64,000 bases of DNA from Didymella arachidicola (lineage: Eukaryota; Ascomycota; Dothideomycetes; Pleosporales; Didymellaceae). The stretch spans positions 620,001 to 684,000 of the forward strand of contig CM049985.1 in the NCBI GenBank assembly GCA_016630955.3, written 5' to 3'. The notes beneath the pieces were generated by a model. It made no database searches and was not told the origin of the DNA. It worked only from the letters and a program-made list of their open reading frames with translations. Each line of letters starts with the position of its first letter. Position 1 is the first letter of the stretch. Below, piece by piece: positions 20,864 to 31,612 of this stretch. The position numbers and the translations under genes were made by a program.

Positions 20864-22563
20864 GTTGGCGGTGGTTGGTTTTGTGCGGCTATCGATTGGT
20901 TGCGCAGTTTCGCTGAATAAGGCGGGGCCCACCAGGCGATCACTGACAGGTCGTGTCACAAGCCTTCAGCATCCGAGATGTCGGGTCCAGGGGAACAGGT
21001 GCTTCTATGGTCGTTATGGCGGGTTTTCCGGTCGAAGTATCGCAGCGGTAAATGGGTCAGATGGTTGCGAGAAGGGTGTCAGCACGGAAGGTGCGGGTGA
21101 GTTTAGAAGGCGCACGGAGGAAGGGACGGCTGGCGCAGATGTATGCTGTTGGTCGGTGTCTGCCCTAAATTAGTGGGTTCTGGGGGCAACTTCCAATTTG
21201 TGGAGACCCCGGCGAACTGGGGAAGCGTTCCAACCATGCACGGAAGGAACCATCAACGCATCAGTGGCCCGATGCGTTTTCGTCTGTTGCGTGCCGCTAT
21301 GCCTTAAACACACAGTCGATCAATATGCGGGGAAGAAATGCTCGGCCTAAGCTTTCGACAAACGGTTCCAGAGAAGGGTGACCACGACATCATCCGCAGC
21401 GATTTGCGGGGAGGCCCTCATGATGCGAAAGGCTTGCTATGGACATCGGCCCGGGTGTACTGATTGCGCAAGCTAAGGCGCTGTCACCTGTGTTAAAGTT
21501 CTTCTCTGATCTTGAGCTACAATGACTGAAACCGAATCAGCGACCGAATTCTGACCCCTCGTCTCCTGCGAGCAAATCTTTGTGAGTATTGCTCCATGCC
21601 TGATAACTTCACAAATTCTAGCATCAGGAGCGAGGTCGGCGGTGCTGCCTCTAGACCCTGAGTCTCCCCAACAACACAAACCTCAAGTTGTCCTGCCTCT
21701 CTACCTTTGACCAGCCTAGCGCACTATCGCTGAACTCTAGTCCAGCCTAGCGCAGCAGCTACGCCACCCATCTGCGAGAAGCTGAACTTGGTAAGGCGGA
21801 CGAAGTGAGTTAGGTTCCCTGAAAGAAGTATTGAATCTGTCATTCTTGTCAGTACCACTCAGCGTCTGCCTCCGGGCGTCAGTGCTTGTCGGACAAGGCT
21901 CTGCGAGCCGGGGCTGCGGGCCAAGCCTCGAAACCTGGGGTCGGACGTTGCGATCGTCGACGCTCGGCCAACGGATGTGGCTGTTAGTTTGCGTGCGTCG
22001 CGATCGCCGCGCTGCTTTTTATCGATGATGGTGTTGCGTGACTATGACTGTGGCTGCTGTGCACTGCCCAAACATTACTGGATTTCGACACCACCACGTA
22101 AGAAAAAAGAACATGGGCAGTTACCATGGTGTGGACAAAAGCCCATGATTCATTTTGAGTGTACTTTTCAGGGCGCACCTTCGATGGGTCTGACAGGTGC
22201 CATACCGCAAGGCACTATGAACTGCACAACAAGCCTGCCAGTAAATGATCCTCACGCGTTGATCGCGTGGCAAACATTAACTACATGCGGCATTGAGCCA
22301 TTAGCCTCTGTCAGCTTAAGTAAAGTCAACCTCTTCGTCCTCCGCCTGAAGACCAAGATATTGCTGGACAACTGAGGACTCTAGGAGTATTGATTTCTAG
22401 GGTAGCTGTTAGTGAGTGACATGTGAATGTTTCGTGGAGTGCTGCAGATCAAAGCTGCACCCGGACCCAGTTCGCAAGGACCAGATGGAGCGGTGGCCTA
22501 GTTATACGTTGGAATGCACGCTATGCTGAGGTCCAAGGTGTTTGAAACATGCAGAAGCTTCAA
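20864..22563. other. Intergenic region of 1.7 kb upstream of the FacB-like gene
   Basis: Probably the long promoter of the FacB-like gene plus the 3' flank of the SET gene. Frames found here are short and unsupported. No RNA gene or repeat was seen. Confidence 0.4.
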
Positions 22564-24038
22564 TCACAAGTGGGGTGCCGTAGGCTTCCTTACCTGGAGT
22601 TCAAGTGCGTCCGTAGCCCTTTCGAGCATGTTCAGTTCCAAGGTACGGAGTTGCTTCGCGAGGTTCCAGGGATATTGTCGTACCGTTGCATGTTTCGGTG
22701 GGTTCCCTATCTCCTTCAAAAGCGCTATTTGTGCATCCACGCGACCCTGGAGTAGTACCGTAGCTCGGAGCTGATAAACATCCCACAACGGGTCTCCACG
22801 AAGATATTCCTGGAGCTTACTGGTATCGTGTAGCTCTGCATCTTTCCACAGAGATTGGATCTCTCGTTCGCCCTCGACGGTCTGTCTGACCTTGAAGTCC
22901 AGTCCATCTTCTTCATTAACGATGACGAGCCAGATGAAGTCGCTTTCCCAGTCAATGGCTCCTTCTTTTTCGAAAAGTCGAAAGCCTGGTGCTGCTGTAG
23001 AAACAAATATCTTCGCCGGCCGTAGAGGATCGTCATCGGGGATGTCCATGTTCAGGAAAATGACTTTTGCTGAAGCCATGGAGTCTTCGAGAAAGCCATA
23101 AGAGAATATGTTCTCACAGGCGCCTTTATCGTCCCCGTACCTGTTTAAAGATTAGCATTGACAAGTCAGTATAGGACGGAACGTACGTTATCGTAATCTC
23201 TCCATCTTTTTCTATGTTCTTGCCAGGCCTCAGCAGAAGTAGACCGTCACCATCATCATCTGTCTCATACAAGGCGGCGGTAGCGTTGCCAGACGCGTGG
23301 TTCGCCATATCCACGCATGGACACATGCAATCACCTACGCCTGGGAACTCCAGAGCTCTGGAGCGGTACATCGCATCGACACATAACCAGTCATCGAATT
23401 TGACGAGGCCAGTGTCTTCGTCCCACCAATACTTTGCGCACCATTCAATATTCTCTGTAGCGGTTTGCACAAGATCAAACTCACGCAGCAAGCTGCCGAC
23501 CTTTGCGCGTACGGCTGGCTGCAAAGTTGTGCCTGCAAGCAGTTCCTGCTCTTCCTCTGACCAGAACGTTGGCAGGAGCTCATCTGGTAGGTACTTTATG
23601 TACTCGGTGAGAGGGTTGAGAAGGCCGACGTCTTTAATGTCCGGACAGCAGATGGTCGCTTGCATTAGCAGGAAGATCAATACCGCACCTCTGGTCGTCT
23701 GCAAATCGAGTTAGTTACTGGGGAATCTACATCTGGATTGGTCACACCCTTCCAAAATCACCTGTCGCCTCAAGGACTTCGCGCAAGTGACGATCAGCTT
23801 TGGCACAAAGCTCAATGTTCTGTCGGGAAATGATGAGCTCTCTAGGTACGACAAGCAGAGGCTCGACGTTGCCGCCTTGTAGCCCACGGTCGGCAATGAC
23901 AGTGGAGCCTCGGTCCTCGAAACCAGGCAACGGGCCAATTCTAATGCCATTGAAGGAAACACCGTGAAAGGTTGCCCATGTTGGAAGAGTGTCAATTGGC
24001 CGCTTGAGCCACCCCTCGGCTCTGCCGGTACGGATCAT
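22564..24038 (-). CDS. SET-domain protein (Rubisco-LSMT/SETD-like lysine methyltransferase)
   Basis: Exons 24038-23748, 23698-23187 and 23140-22564 encode 459 residues. The N-terminal part (WATFHGVSFNGIRIGPLPGFEDRG) is a split SET start in which substrates or cofactor bind. The C-terminal SET part contains DMANHASGN, in place of the usual D-NHS, then GEITITYGDDKGACENIFSYGF, matching the ITxxYG..N..L..YGF signature that forms the SAM pocket and lysine channel. The order fits the plastid LSMT-like class, whose fungal members methylate non-histone proteins such as ribosomal proteins and elongation factors. The remaining C-terminal region resembles the helical substrate-binding domain. The exact substrate cannot be predicted. 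Introns are GT..AG and phase-consistent. Confidence 0.87.
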
Positions 24039-24797
24039 GCTGGTGTAACAATGACAGCTCGTAGCCGCAACACGAAATCTGCACTGACGCCTACAATGGA
24101 CACACGTTAGTAAGGCTAGACGGTGCTACTGCATGCAGTGCGCTGGCTGCTGCGCAGGATCGATGCACTTTCAGAGTTCGATGATGGACCCTGTGATGTC
24201 ATGTGCTCTCCAAGCCCCCGCAGAGGTTGCTACGGTTCCCCAAGCAATAGCTATCTCCTGCAATGCTCGAGCATGGGTTGTGGCCCGCAGAAGCAGCTCG
24301 TAGATACTGCAGGACGACAAATAGAAAACAGGTCTCGGAATTAGGGGCTGGCCTCACCGCAAACCGTGCGTGCAATGAGCTCTGGCCAAGCACTGTCTTG
24401 AACGTTGTTTTGATGTGTGGTTGTCAAGGCGAGCCGAAACTCCGGTCTAGACTAGGGCTCCACCATCCCAATCCGGTAAGGACGCACCTTTGTTATGGAA
24501 GGCGCCGCCAAGATGTCTGAATGTAAACACCGCGGCTCATACAATATCTCTCCCACCAGCACCGCCAAACTCCAGACATCATTACTGTTATTCATTCCCG
24601 GGATCATTGCAGGACAAGAAGCACTCGGCGACCGTGTTCGCAGCTTCACACCATCTCACCTCCCGTAATTGCTCTGCGCTGGTCCACTTCGTCCTTACGT
24701 CCCAAATTCGTCGTCTCGAGTGTTTCCTTGACGCTTGCATCAGCAAGTAGTCTCTAGTCCTTCGCCGCGCCAGTTCTAGTATCGGTGTCACATCTCC
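24039..24797. other. Divergent promoter region between the SET gene and CDC14
   Basis: The two start codons point away from each other over 0.76 kb. No additional gene is supported. C/T-rich stretches occur near the CDC14 start. Confidence 0.45.
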
Positions 24798-26809
24798 ATG
24801 TCTTCGTCACGGGTTTCAAAGACGCCTCGCGCCAGCGCGACCAGCTATGGTCAGGTCATCGAGGTTAGCACCATAACAACGCCAAGACAATGCGCCTCAA
24901 TCAGGATGCTAAAGCGATGCACTTCTAGTATATTCAAGATCGACTCTATCTTGCTTCTTACACACACACACCGGACGCGAACACTCCATTCCCTTACCCG
25001 AAGCCGCACGCGTCACCATCGAAGCGCTCATCGCGCGCGCCAACTGCCTCTGGCGCTAAGTCGCTCCCACCTGTCTACTTCAGCATCGACAAGACCCTAT
25101 TGTACAATGCTTTCCATGGCGATTTCGGCCCGCTCCACATTGGTCATCTTTACCGCTTCGCCGTCCAGCTGCACGAGGTTCTCGGTGACCCCGCGAACGA
25201 GGAGCGCGCAGTAGTGTTCTGGAGCAGTGCAGACTCGAGGAGTACGCAAACCCAAAACTCAAAATGCTTACACAAGTGCTAACGCGTTTCAGGTCGTGCC
25301 AACGCTGCTTGCATCCTCGCCTGCTACATGGTTCTGATTCAGTCATGGCCACCCCATCTGGCGCTCGCGCCCATTGCTCAGATGGACCCGCCTTGCATGC
25401 CTTTCCGCGATGCCGGATACAGCCAGGCTGACTATGTTCTCAACATTCAGGATGTCATCTACGGTGTTTGGAAAGCCAAAGAGGAAGGCCTCTGCGGTCT
25501 CAAGGACTTCAGTCTTGAGGAGTACGAAAAATACGAGCGTGTAGACATGGGTGACTTCAACTGGGTCACTCCTCAGTTCTTGGCCTTCGCATCGCCTCAG
25601 CAACAGCCTACTCACGAGATCTCCAGGTCGTCGCCGATGTACGCAACGATTCCATCGAACATCGCCGAAGTCCAGAAATCGAGCTTGCCAGGGCCCTTCA
25701 AGAACGTCCTCTCACATTTCAGTGCACGGAACATTGGCTTGGTTGTCCGTCTGAACTCTGAATTATACTCCTCGACATACTTCGAAAAGCTTGGGATCAA
25801 ACATCTAAACATGATCTTTGATGATGGCACGTGCCCGCCATTGTCTCTTGTCCGCCAGTTTATCAATCTTGCCCACGAGATGATCACTGTCCGCAAGAAG
25901 GGGATTGCCGTGCACTGTAAGGCTGGTCTCGGGCGCACTGGTTGCCTTATTGGTGCCTACCTTATCTACAAGCATGGCTTCACCGCCAACGAAATCATCG
26001 CCTACATGCGGTTCATGCGCCCTGGTATGGTTGTTGGCCCTCAGCAGCATTGGCTGCACCTCAATCAGATGACATTCCGCGAATGGTGGCATGAGGATAC
26101 CATGAAGGCCAAGTTTGCAGAGATGATGCCTTCGACACCCTCTGCATCGCCACGCAAGCAGCGCCTAGCAAGCAACGGTCAGACATTCACACCTCCCAAT
26201 GGTTCTCAGAGGCGCGCTGCGCTCGGAGAGATCGAGTCGAATGAGCAGCGTACCGCTGCGCGATCGAACATTGGGGTGCAGGAGGATAACCTGCCCGCGC
26301 CGACACCCGGACAGCCTCGCAAGACTAGTAAGCTATACGGCACTGGGAGTACAAGGCAATCGCCAGCTCGCATCGATGAGAATGAGCCATTCCAGAGCTC
26401 TTCTGCTGAAGTCAGAGCGGACCTCACACGTTACGACGGCGAGTCTGACGAAGAATTTCACTTGCGCCAGATCGCAAGGAGGACTTCTTCTCGATCGCCA
26501 GGTCGCACCCCTGCTTCAATCAAAGAAAAGACACGTCGCGCTTTCAGCACGACGTCTGTCGTCCACACATCGGTGACTCACACATCTTTCGGTTACGGTA
26601 GTGGCAGCGATGCTGAGAACACAGCACCAGGTCCGCAAATCATCAGCGGGCGGCCAAAGACACCAAGGGATAAGAACGGCAGTGGTCTCAGCATCGGCAA
26701 AGTTCGATCAAGCTCGAATCGAAAGAGCACTGAGGGCAAGACTAGTGTTCGCAAGACCAGTGGGAGGGTCGGCAGTGTTGGCGGCTCCTCTGGTCGCCCG
26801 AAGTCATGA
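24798..26809 (+). CDS. CDC14: Cdc14 dual-specificity protein phosphatase
   Basis: Cdc14 removes phosphate from CDK sites to drive mitotic exit, cytokinesis and septation. Exons 24798-24863, 24929-25241 and 25293-26809 give 631 residues. The N-terminal domain starts at YIQDRLYLASY and includes VYFSIDKTLLYNAFHGDFGPL. The second domain carries the catalytic loop HCKAGLGRTG with Cys at about residue 335, and then MRFMRPGMVVGPQQHWL, diagnostic of Cdc14. The C-terminal 230 residues are Ser/Arg/Thr-rich and disordered, with several SP sites, as usual for the regulatory tail. An insert of about 25 residues rich in Pro, Ser and Lys near the N-terminus (around 35-60) separates YLASYTHTPDAN from the core. 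Cyclin B and a Cyk3-like gene lie elsewhere in the window but not adjacent. Confidence 0.95.
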
Positions 26810-27697
26810 TGAGCATGTTGTTGATATTTGAGTTCAAGCATCATCGACCTTAAGGCACGAAAGGCGCATTTGCATTACTGCCTTCATCATCGGCATCGGC
26901 ATCCCCTTTCGAGCGATACCAGCGGCATGAACGGGTGTTCAGCATTGTCGACGCAACGGCTTTCCAATAAACGGCGTCATCATGGAAGGGCGTTTTGGAT
27001 CATAGCGGTGTGTGCAAGCCAGCACTTTGCGGGTCGAGTTTTCACAGTCAGGCGTTTGGTGTGCTGTTCCACTCTCCAAGTCACTTCTCAGTCACAGCAT
27101 TGGTCGTTTATCCCGTCTCGTTGTACTTCGGTCTTGGTTCTCTCTCCGGTTTTCGGCTGCGGATGTCATGACATTATGAAGATAACGACCACTTAGTCTT
27201 AACTACTCTCAAATTCAGCAATGTTCCACTTGCCTACTGATGCGATCGTGAATCTCTCTGTCAGCACTGTCTCCTTTGCTTAGCTGATTAATGGCACACT
27301 CTCGCACCAATCACCACGTCGAGTTGCAATATATCTTCCTTGCCGGCTGTCCAATCAATCATCCTAATCGCCATTTCTTTCCTTCCTGTGATCTTGCCTT
27401 CGCGTTGCAATCCTCGATCATCCCATCCAGAAGCTCCTGGGAGTGCTGAGCCAGTGCAACCACCGAATTTGGCAGGAACGATGCTCAACGACTACAATAG
27501 CCATCTCGAAGCTCTCCTTGCGGGATCCCTTCAATGACAGCATCATTACAGACCTGACGTTTCAATGTATCGGCCCCGATGCGAGATCCTGTCATTTGCT
27601 CACCATACTAGCCGCAGCGCAGCACGCACTGGCAAATTCGCCAGTCTTTCAAGATATCCGCAGCAACGATCCTCATGGCATTGTAGCCGCCCTCTGC
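26810..27697. other. Intergenic region, no supported gene
   Basis: 3' flank of CDC14 and following sequence. A plus-strand segment around 27480-27660 shows a short open stretch that shifts frame; I could not support it as a gene. Confidence 0.35.
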
Positions 27698-28123
27698 TCA
27701 AGTCTGGGGCTCCTGATCTGCTGCATTCACTTTGGAGGCCTGATTCCAGCTATCGCTCTTCATATGTTCCTTCATTTCCTTCGAGACCTCATTGTTTCTG
27801 ACTTCGTCTTTCGCCGCTTTCTCTGTCTCATGCTCGGTCGCTGCTAAGCCCGCTTCAACATCGCACTGGAGCATTAATGCAACATGTGTCTCGACGGAGG
27901 AGCAGTTTTCACCGTTCATCGAGTTCATCGAGGCTGAAAACGATGATCCCGTGAAGACTGGGGTCTGTGTTCCTTGGACGAACGGTGATGCTCTCGAAAG
28001 ATCAACGAGGAGGAGGTCTCGGCTGTGACATATGATGGTGTCACGCTCATGTTTGACAATGTAATAGTATTCCTGCGACTTCAATATTGGAGGATCGGAA
28101 ACATTTGCCTCCTTATATAGCAT
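27698..28123 (-). CDS. Hypothetical protein, uncertain
   Basis: An open frame of 141 codons from ATG (28123) to a stop at 27698. The product is hydrophilic, with an acidic-basic C-terminal half (EHETEKAAKDEVRNNEVSKE) that could form a helix. No domain is recognised. The amino-acid makeup looks more like protein than most non-coding frames nearby. No introns were identified and it may be one exon of a larger gene or chance. Confidence 0.28.
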   Translation of the reverse strand: MLYKEANVSDPPILKSQEYYYIVKHERDTIICHSRDLLLVDLSRASPFVQGTQTPVFTGSSFSASMNSMNGENCSSVETHVALMLQCDVEAGLAATEHETEKAAKDEVRNNEVSKEMKEHMKSDSWNQASKVNAADQEPQT

Positions 28124-28341
28124 GTCAAATTTTGTAATGATGCCTGCCAGCAAAGTCCGTTGAGCATATAACGAGACGACTGGAGACGGTCAGTACATGC
28201 ACATTGTCATCGATCTTGCTTATCCTTCCTAATCGAGTGACGACCACCACCTCCCGTGTGAAGTCACGGCCGTACAATCCATAAGAACGCAAGTCAAGGA
28301 CACAACAGCAATCTGCACTACTACACCGCAAACAAAGACTG

Positions 28342-28785
28342 ATGCCACTAGCCGCGAGACCAGTGTATATAGCTCCCCTGCCTGCCCGCCGTCGCCTGCT
28401 CAGAAGGACTAACGCAAATTATAATACATCCACCGCTGACTTACCACCTCCTTCTCGACCTCGATCTAATATCATGAACGTGCAGCCGGCTACTTCTCGA
28501 GTCCTACTTGCAGTCTACACGGCACAAATGCTCAAGACCGTCCTTATTTTCTCGACCATCATCCTGACCGCGGCACTCATTCTACCCAGCACCTCGTACG
28601 CACTCCTCGAGCGTCTGTCCACAGACGCACGCAATTCACTCTGTGGTGTCTTGTATTACGCTTGGGTTGGCGTTTACCTGTCTGTCGCATGGTTCTTGGG
28701 GATGATAGGGCAGTTCTGGATCCTTGACATCCTTCGCGGACGGATTTGTGGCAACAAGTTCATGGATTGTAGACCGTGGGACTAA
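28342..28785 (+). CDS. Small putative membrane protein
   Basis: An intronless frame of 147 codons starting at 28342, or of 103 codons if the internal ATG at 28474 (MNVQPATSR) is used. The second start removes an Arg/Pro-rich leader. Two hydrophobic segments are visible: one around VLIFSTIILTAALIL and one around LYYAWVGVYLSVAWFLGMIG, consistent with a two-pass membrane protein. I do not recognise the family. An ATG in good context and continuous hydrophobic segments support it, but nothing else does. Confidence 0.45.
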   Translation: MPLAARPVYIAPLPARRRLLRRTNANYNTSTADLPPPSRPRSNIMNVQPATSRVLLAVYTAQMLKTVLIFSTIILTAALILPSTSYALLERLSTDARNSLCGVLYYAWVGVYLSVAWFLGMIGQFWILDILRGRICGNKFMDCRPWD

Positions 28786-29832
28786 CGGTGAGCGCACGAA
28801 GGAGGCCATCATTGTGTGGGAGTTTTTGATATCGGAGCACATAGAGTCTAATTTGATAATGTATCCATGAGTGGTGAGGTTCTTACGATGATCTCAGTTG
28901 TTCCACAGTGTCTTCCTTGTCAGTCTTTGTCACCCACCTACATCCAGAGCCACTTCCTGAATAGTTGAAGTTACTGTTCGGGCCTCCGTTACTGCTGCCT
29001 GAATACTGATGGGCGTTGGTCTAGCTTCGACGTTGACTGCTCTCTGTGTCCGTCGAAGTAGTTCCACCACGCTCCAAGAGCCATTTTTCGAACATATGCT
29101 ACGACGGTAGCTCTCGTTCAACTGGTTGCCGCACCGAATATCAGCTTTTGCGAATTCGATGTCAACCTCAGAAAGCTCTTAACTCAGCGCTTCTCCTTAC
29201 TGCCTCCAGCGTTGTCCCACGAAGATGCGCCCATCCGCGCCTGCGCTTTTCCTGTTGAACGCGGAACTATTTCTTCTTGAACAAAGTCGTAGACGATTCT
29301 GTCCATTCCCCTCGGTCCAGAAGCCTTTGTTGATGGCTGTGCATGGACTTGTGTCGGATGCTCCTGATAAAGGATTCACAAACAGTTTCTGTGCTGTTTG
29401 TCAGGACAGTGTTGCCAGTTTGACGGGCTGCGGGGCTGGGAGAGTGGTGTCGCGTGCGCAAGGCGAAGTGAGATTTTTTGGAGCCTTCCTTTCGGTTCGA
29501 ATGGACTTGTTCGTGCTACGTTGTATCGTGGTTGGTCGTGTCACAAAGAGATCGAGAGCCTGTGCGCTAATGTACCTCGAAGTAGCTCCAACCGAAGGCT
29601 AGCAATCGTTTGGCCTCGTTCAAGGTCTTAACCCTCAGTTTGGGTTTTCGTGTACCAAGAATACCTTCGAATTTGGAGTCAAGGGGTGCCATAATGTCTT
29701 TATTGATCATGTTAGGCAGAACTAAATACCCTTCCAGGCGGCCACGATGTCTTGATGATCATGTTAGGCCACCGCACTCCCCGCGCGCGAGCACATCGGC
29801 TCAACCCTGGCTTGAGACATGCTTCTGGGCAA
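28786..29832. other. Intergenic region of about 1 kb
   Basis: Contains a 125-codon plus-strand frame (29225-29602) with no recognisable motif, which I do not call. Otherwise no feature is seen before the 3' end of the reductase gene. Confidence 0.35.
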
Positions 29833-30622
29833 TCAGAAGTCGCAGGACTTGGCAAGCAAAACAGCAAGTTCCTCAAGAGCCTTCTGGTCCTCCTCATCAA
29901 AACCGTTCTCCTTGGCGCAATCAATGTCAATGATAGCCACGACCTGATCATCCAGTCAAATCATGCTCCGAGCGCATGCATAGCTGGAGCAACTCACCTT
30001 TCCTTCCTTAATGATTGGAACAACTATCTCGCTCTTACTGGCGCCATCACACGCGATGTGCCCTGGAAACTTCTCCACATCAGGCACGAGCTGCGACTGC
30101 ATGGTCTTCGCTGCGGCACCACAAACACCACGCCCAAACGCAATCGTCTGGCATGCTACCTGGCCGTGGAACGGGCCGAGCAGCAATTGCTGCGGGTTCG
30201 ACGGATCGAGAAAGTAGAAGCCACTCCAGTTGACGCTGGAAGATGGAGCGGGCAGCGAATGGTAAGCATGCCAAAGCAGAGACGCTGTGTTCGCGAAGTT
30301 GCTTCTCACGTCAGCTAGCTGTACTTGAGATCAGAGCCGCGTTGGAGATGCCCAATGTCGGGCATAGACATGCTGTGCTGTACCTACCACACCTGCAATT
30401 CATTAGCTTTTTCTGATTTTCGTCGTCAAGATGAAGCGCTTTGCCGCTCATACATACCCAATTTCTCTGTCCATCGAATAGCGCGCTCGCCTGCTCCAGC
30501 ACCTGCGCGTACACCTCGTGCTTTGTCAGGCCATCAGCAAAAGCGGACGCGTCTGCATGAACCTTGTGTGGTATTCAGTATCCCGTTACCCAGGACTCGC
30601 AGCTTTACGGTGCGCATACCAT
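29833..30622 (-). CDS. Free-methionine-R-sulfoxide reductase (GAF domain, fRMsr)
   Basis: The enzyme reduces free L-methionine-(R)-sulfoxide in the cytosol. Inferred exons on the minus strand are 30622-30620 (ATG only), 30562-30458, 30318-29998 and 29943-29833, giving 179 residues, the size of yeast fRMsr (YKL069W). A GAF fold is visible through NTASLLWHAYHSLP, VNWSGFYFLDP and LLLGPFHGQVAC. The three cysteines fall at 92, 102 and 126 (VACQ, GVCG, IACD), matching the spacing of the catalytic and resolving cysteines known in yeast. The C-terminal block VVAIIDIDC completes the GAF signature. The start is inferred: the frame before HADASAF has no ATG, while an ATG followed at once by GTATGC lies 57 bp upstream of an acceptor. 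Residues before LADVR depend on the acceptor chosen at 30319. Confidence 0.88.
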
Positions 30623-31294
30623 ATTGTGCGGTTCGCTTCTGCTCGAATTGTTACGCGAGGGTAAGTTTTACGGAGTGGAAACACGAAACGTAAAAGTTTG
30701 GTGAGCGTCGTTGGCCTTGCCGTGAGCCACCGAGATGAGGGTCTGCGTCCTGATTGGCGGCAAACTTCACGATCTTAGTGTATGATCGACCGCGAAATGT
30801 ATGGCTATCGGCGTGGTCGGAGTAGTGAGAATGAGAGTTGTGTGGGAGATGTTGGCGCAGACGAATGCTTAAACGAGATGAGGCTCAATTGGTTTTGTCT
30901 CCTTTCCGCCTCATTTGTAATCGACTTTCATATTGCGTGCTTGATCCTTGTCTTTTTCATACTTCCGACTTCCTTGTTCTGTGATCGAAAATATTAGTGT
31001 TTTCGGTGAATTTGCCTTGATCTTGTATATCCCATGTACAGTCGTCGATGAGTAGCACCGAGTTGGTTTGCGCAGCCCCGGACTCATCCAGCCCAAATTC
31101 TCCATACGACGCCACGACAACAGCAAATACAAGGTTGAGGAGCTTGCCACTCGTCGAGCTTGACCTGGTGAACTTAGAATTTCAAGGTAATGAGGGAGCT
31201 CAAGATCTGTGAGGCCCAGAACACATATATTCGATTAGTTTATATAAATTCTAATCTGAGAGTCCGCCATGGCAGCTAGAAATCTCTTCAAGCT
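30623..31294. other. Intergenic region between the reductase gene and tRNA-Arg
   Basis: Promoter of the reductase gene and 5' flank of the tRNA gene. No coding region is supported. Confidence 0.45.
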
Positions 31295-31366
31295 GGCCGG
31301 TTGGCGCAATGGTAGCGCGTGGCCCTCCTAAGGCCAAGGTTGTGGGTTCGAGTCCCATATCGGTCG
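31295..31366 (+). tRNA. tRNA-Arg (anticodon CCT)
   Basis: A 72-base cloverleaf without intron. The acceptor stem pairs GGCCGGT with ATCGGTC using two G-U pairs. The D stem is GCGC/GCGC around AATGGTA. The anticodon stem TGGCC/GGCCA holds the loop CTCCTAA with anticodon CCT (31327-31329), which reads AGG. The T arm is GTGGG-TTCGAGT-CCCAT, with the B box GGTTCGAGTCC. The discriminator base is G. The next three genomic bases happen to be CCA. Confidence 0.95.
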
Positions 31367-31377
31367 CCAGTGTTCTG

Positions 31378-31383
31378 TTTTTT
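31378..31383 (+). terminator. RNA polymerase III terminator of tRNA-Arg
   Basis: Six T residues 12 bases downstream of the tRNA end, the usual Pol III stop signal. Confidence 0.85.
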
Positions 31384-31612
31384 GTAATGGTTATAGCCCC
31401 GATGATGCTTTTTGGGTGTCGTGTTGATGGACGGAGAGTAGAGGTCCACTGAGATTCGGAACATGCACGTGACACGCACATTCTAAAGCGAACGCTCGAC
31501 ATTGGTATTCTTGCGAGAAAAATATTTTTGCACATGAGCTGAGGAAAGAATTGATTGCACTGCGGTGCAGTGCATGCACAAGATATAGTTCGTAGCTAAT
31601 CAACGCGCACAT

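Noticed and set aside
27480..27660. Possible BTB-domain start on the plus strand
   Set aside because: It needs a frameshift after 17 codons and lacks the conserved HK..L..S..F core of BTB domains.
29225..29602. 125-codon plus-strand frame
   Set aside because: There is an ATG, but no motif, irregular composition and an overlapping open frame on the other strand.
31251..31535. Minus-strand frame over the tRNA-Arg gene
   Set aside because: It is the antisense of the tRNA (the familiar GLEPTTLALGG-like translation). It has no independent support.
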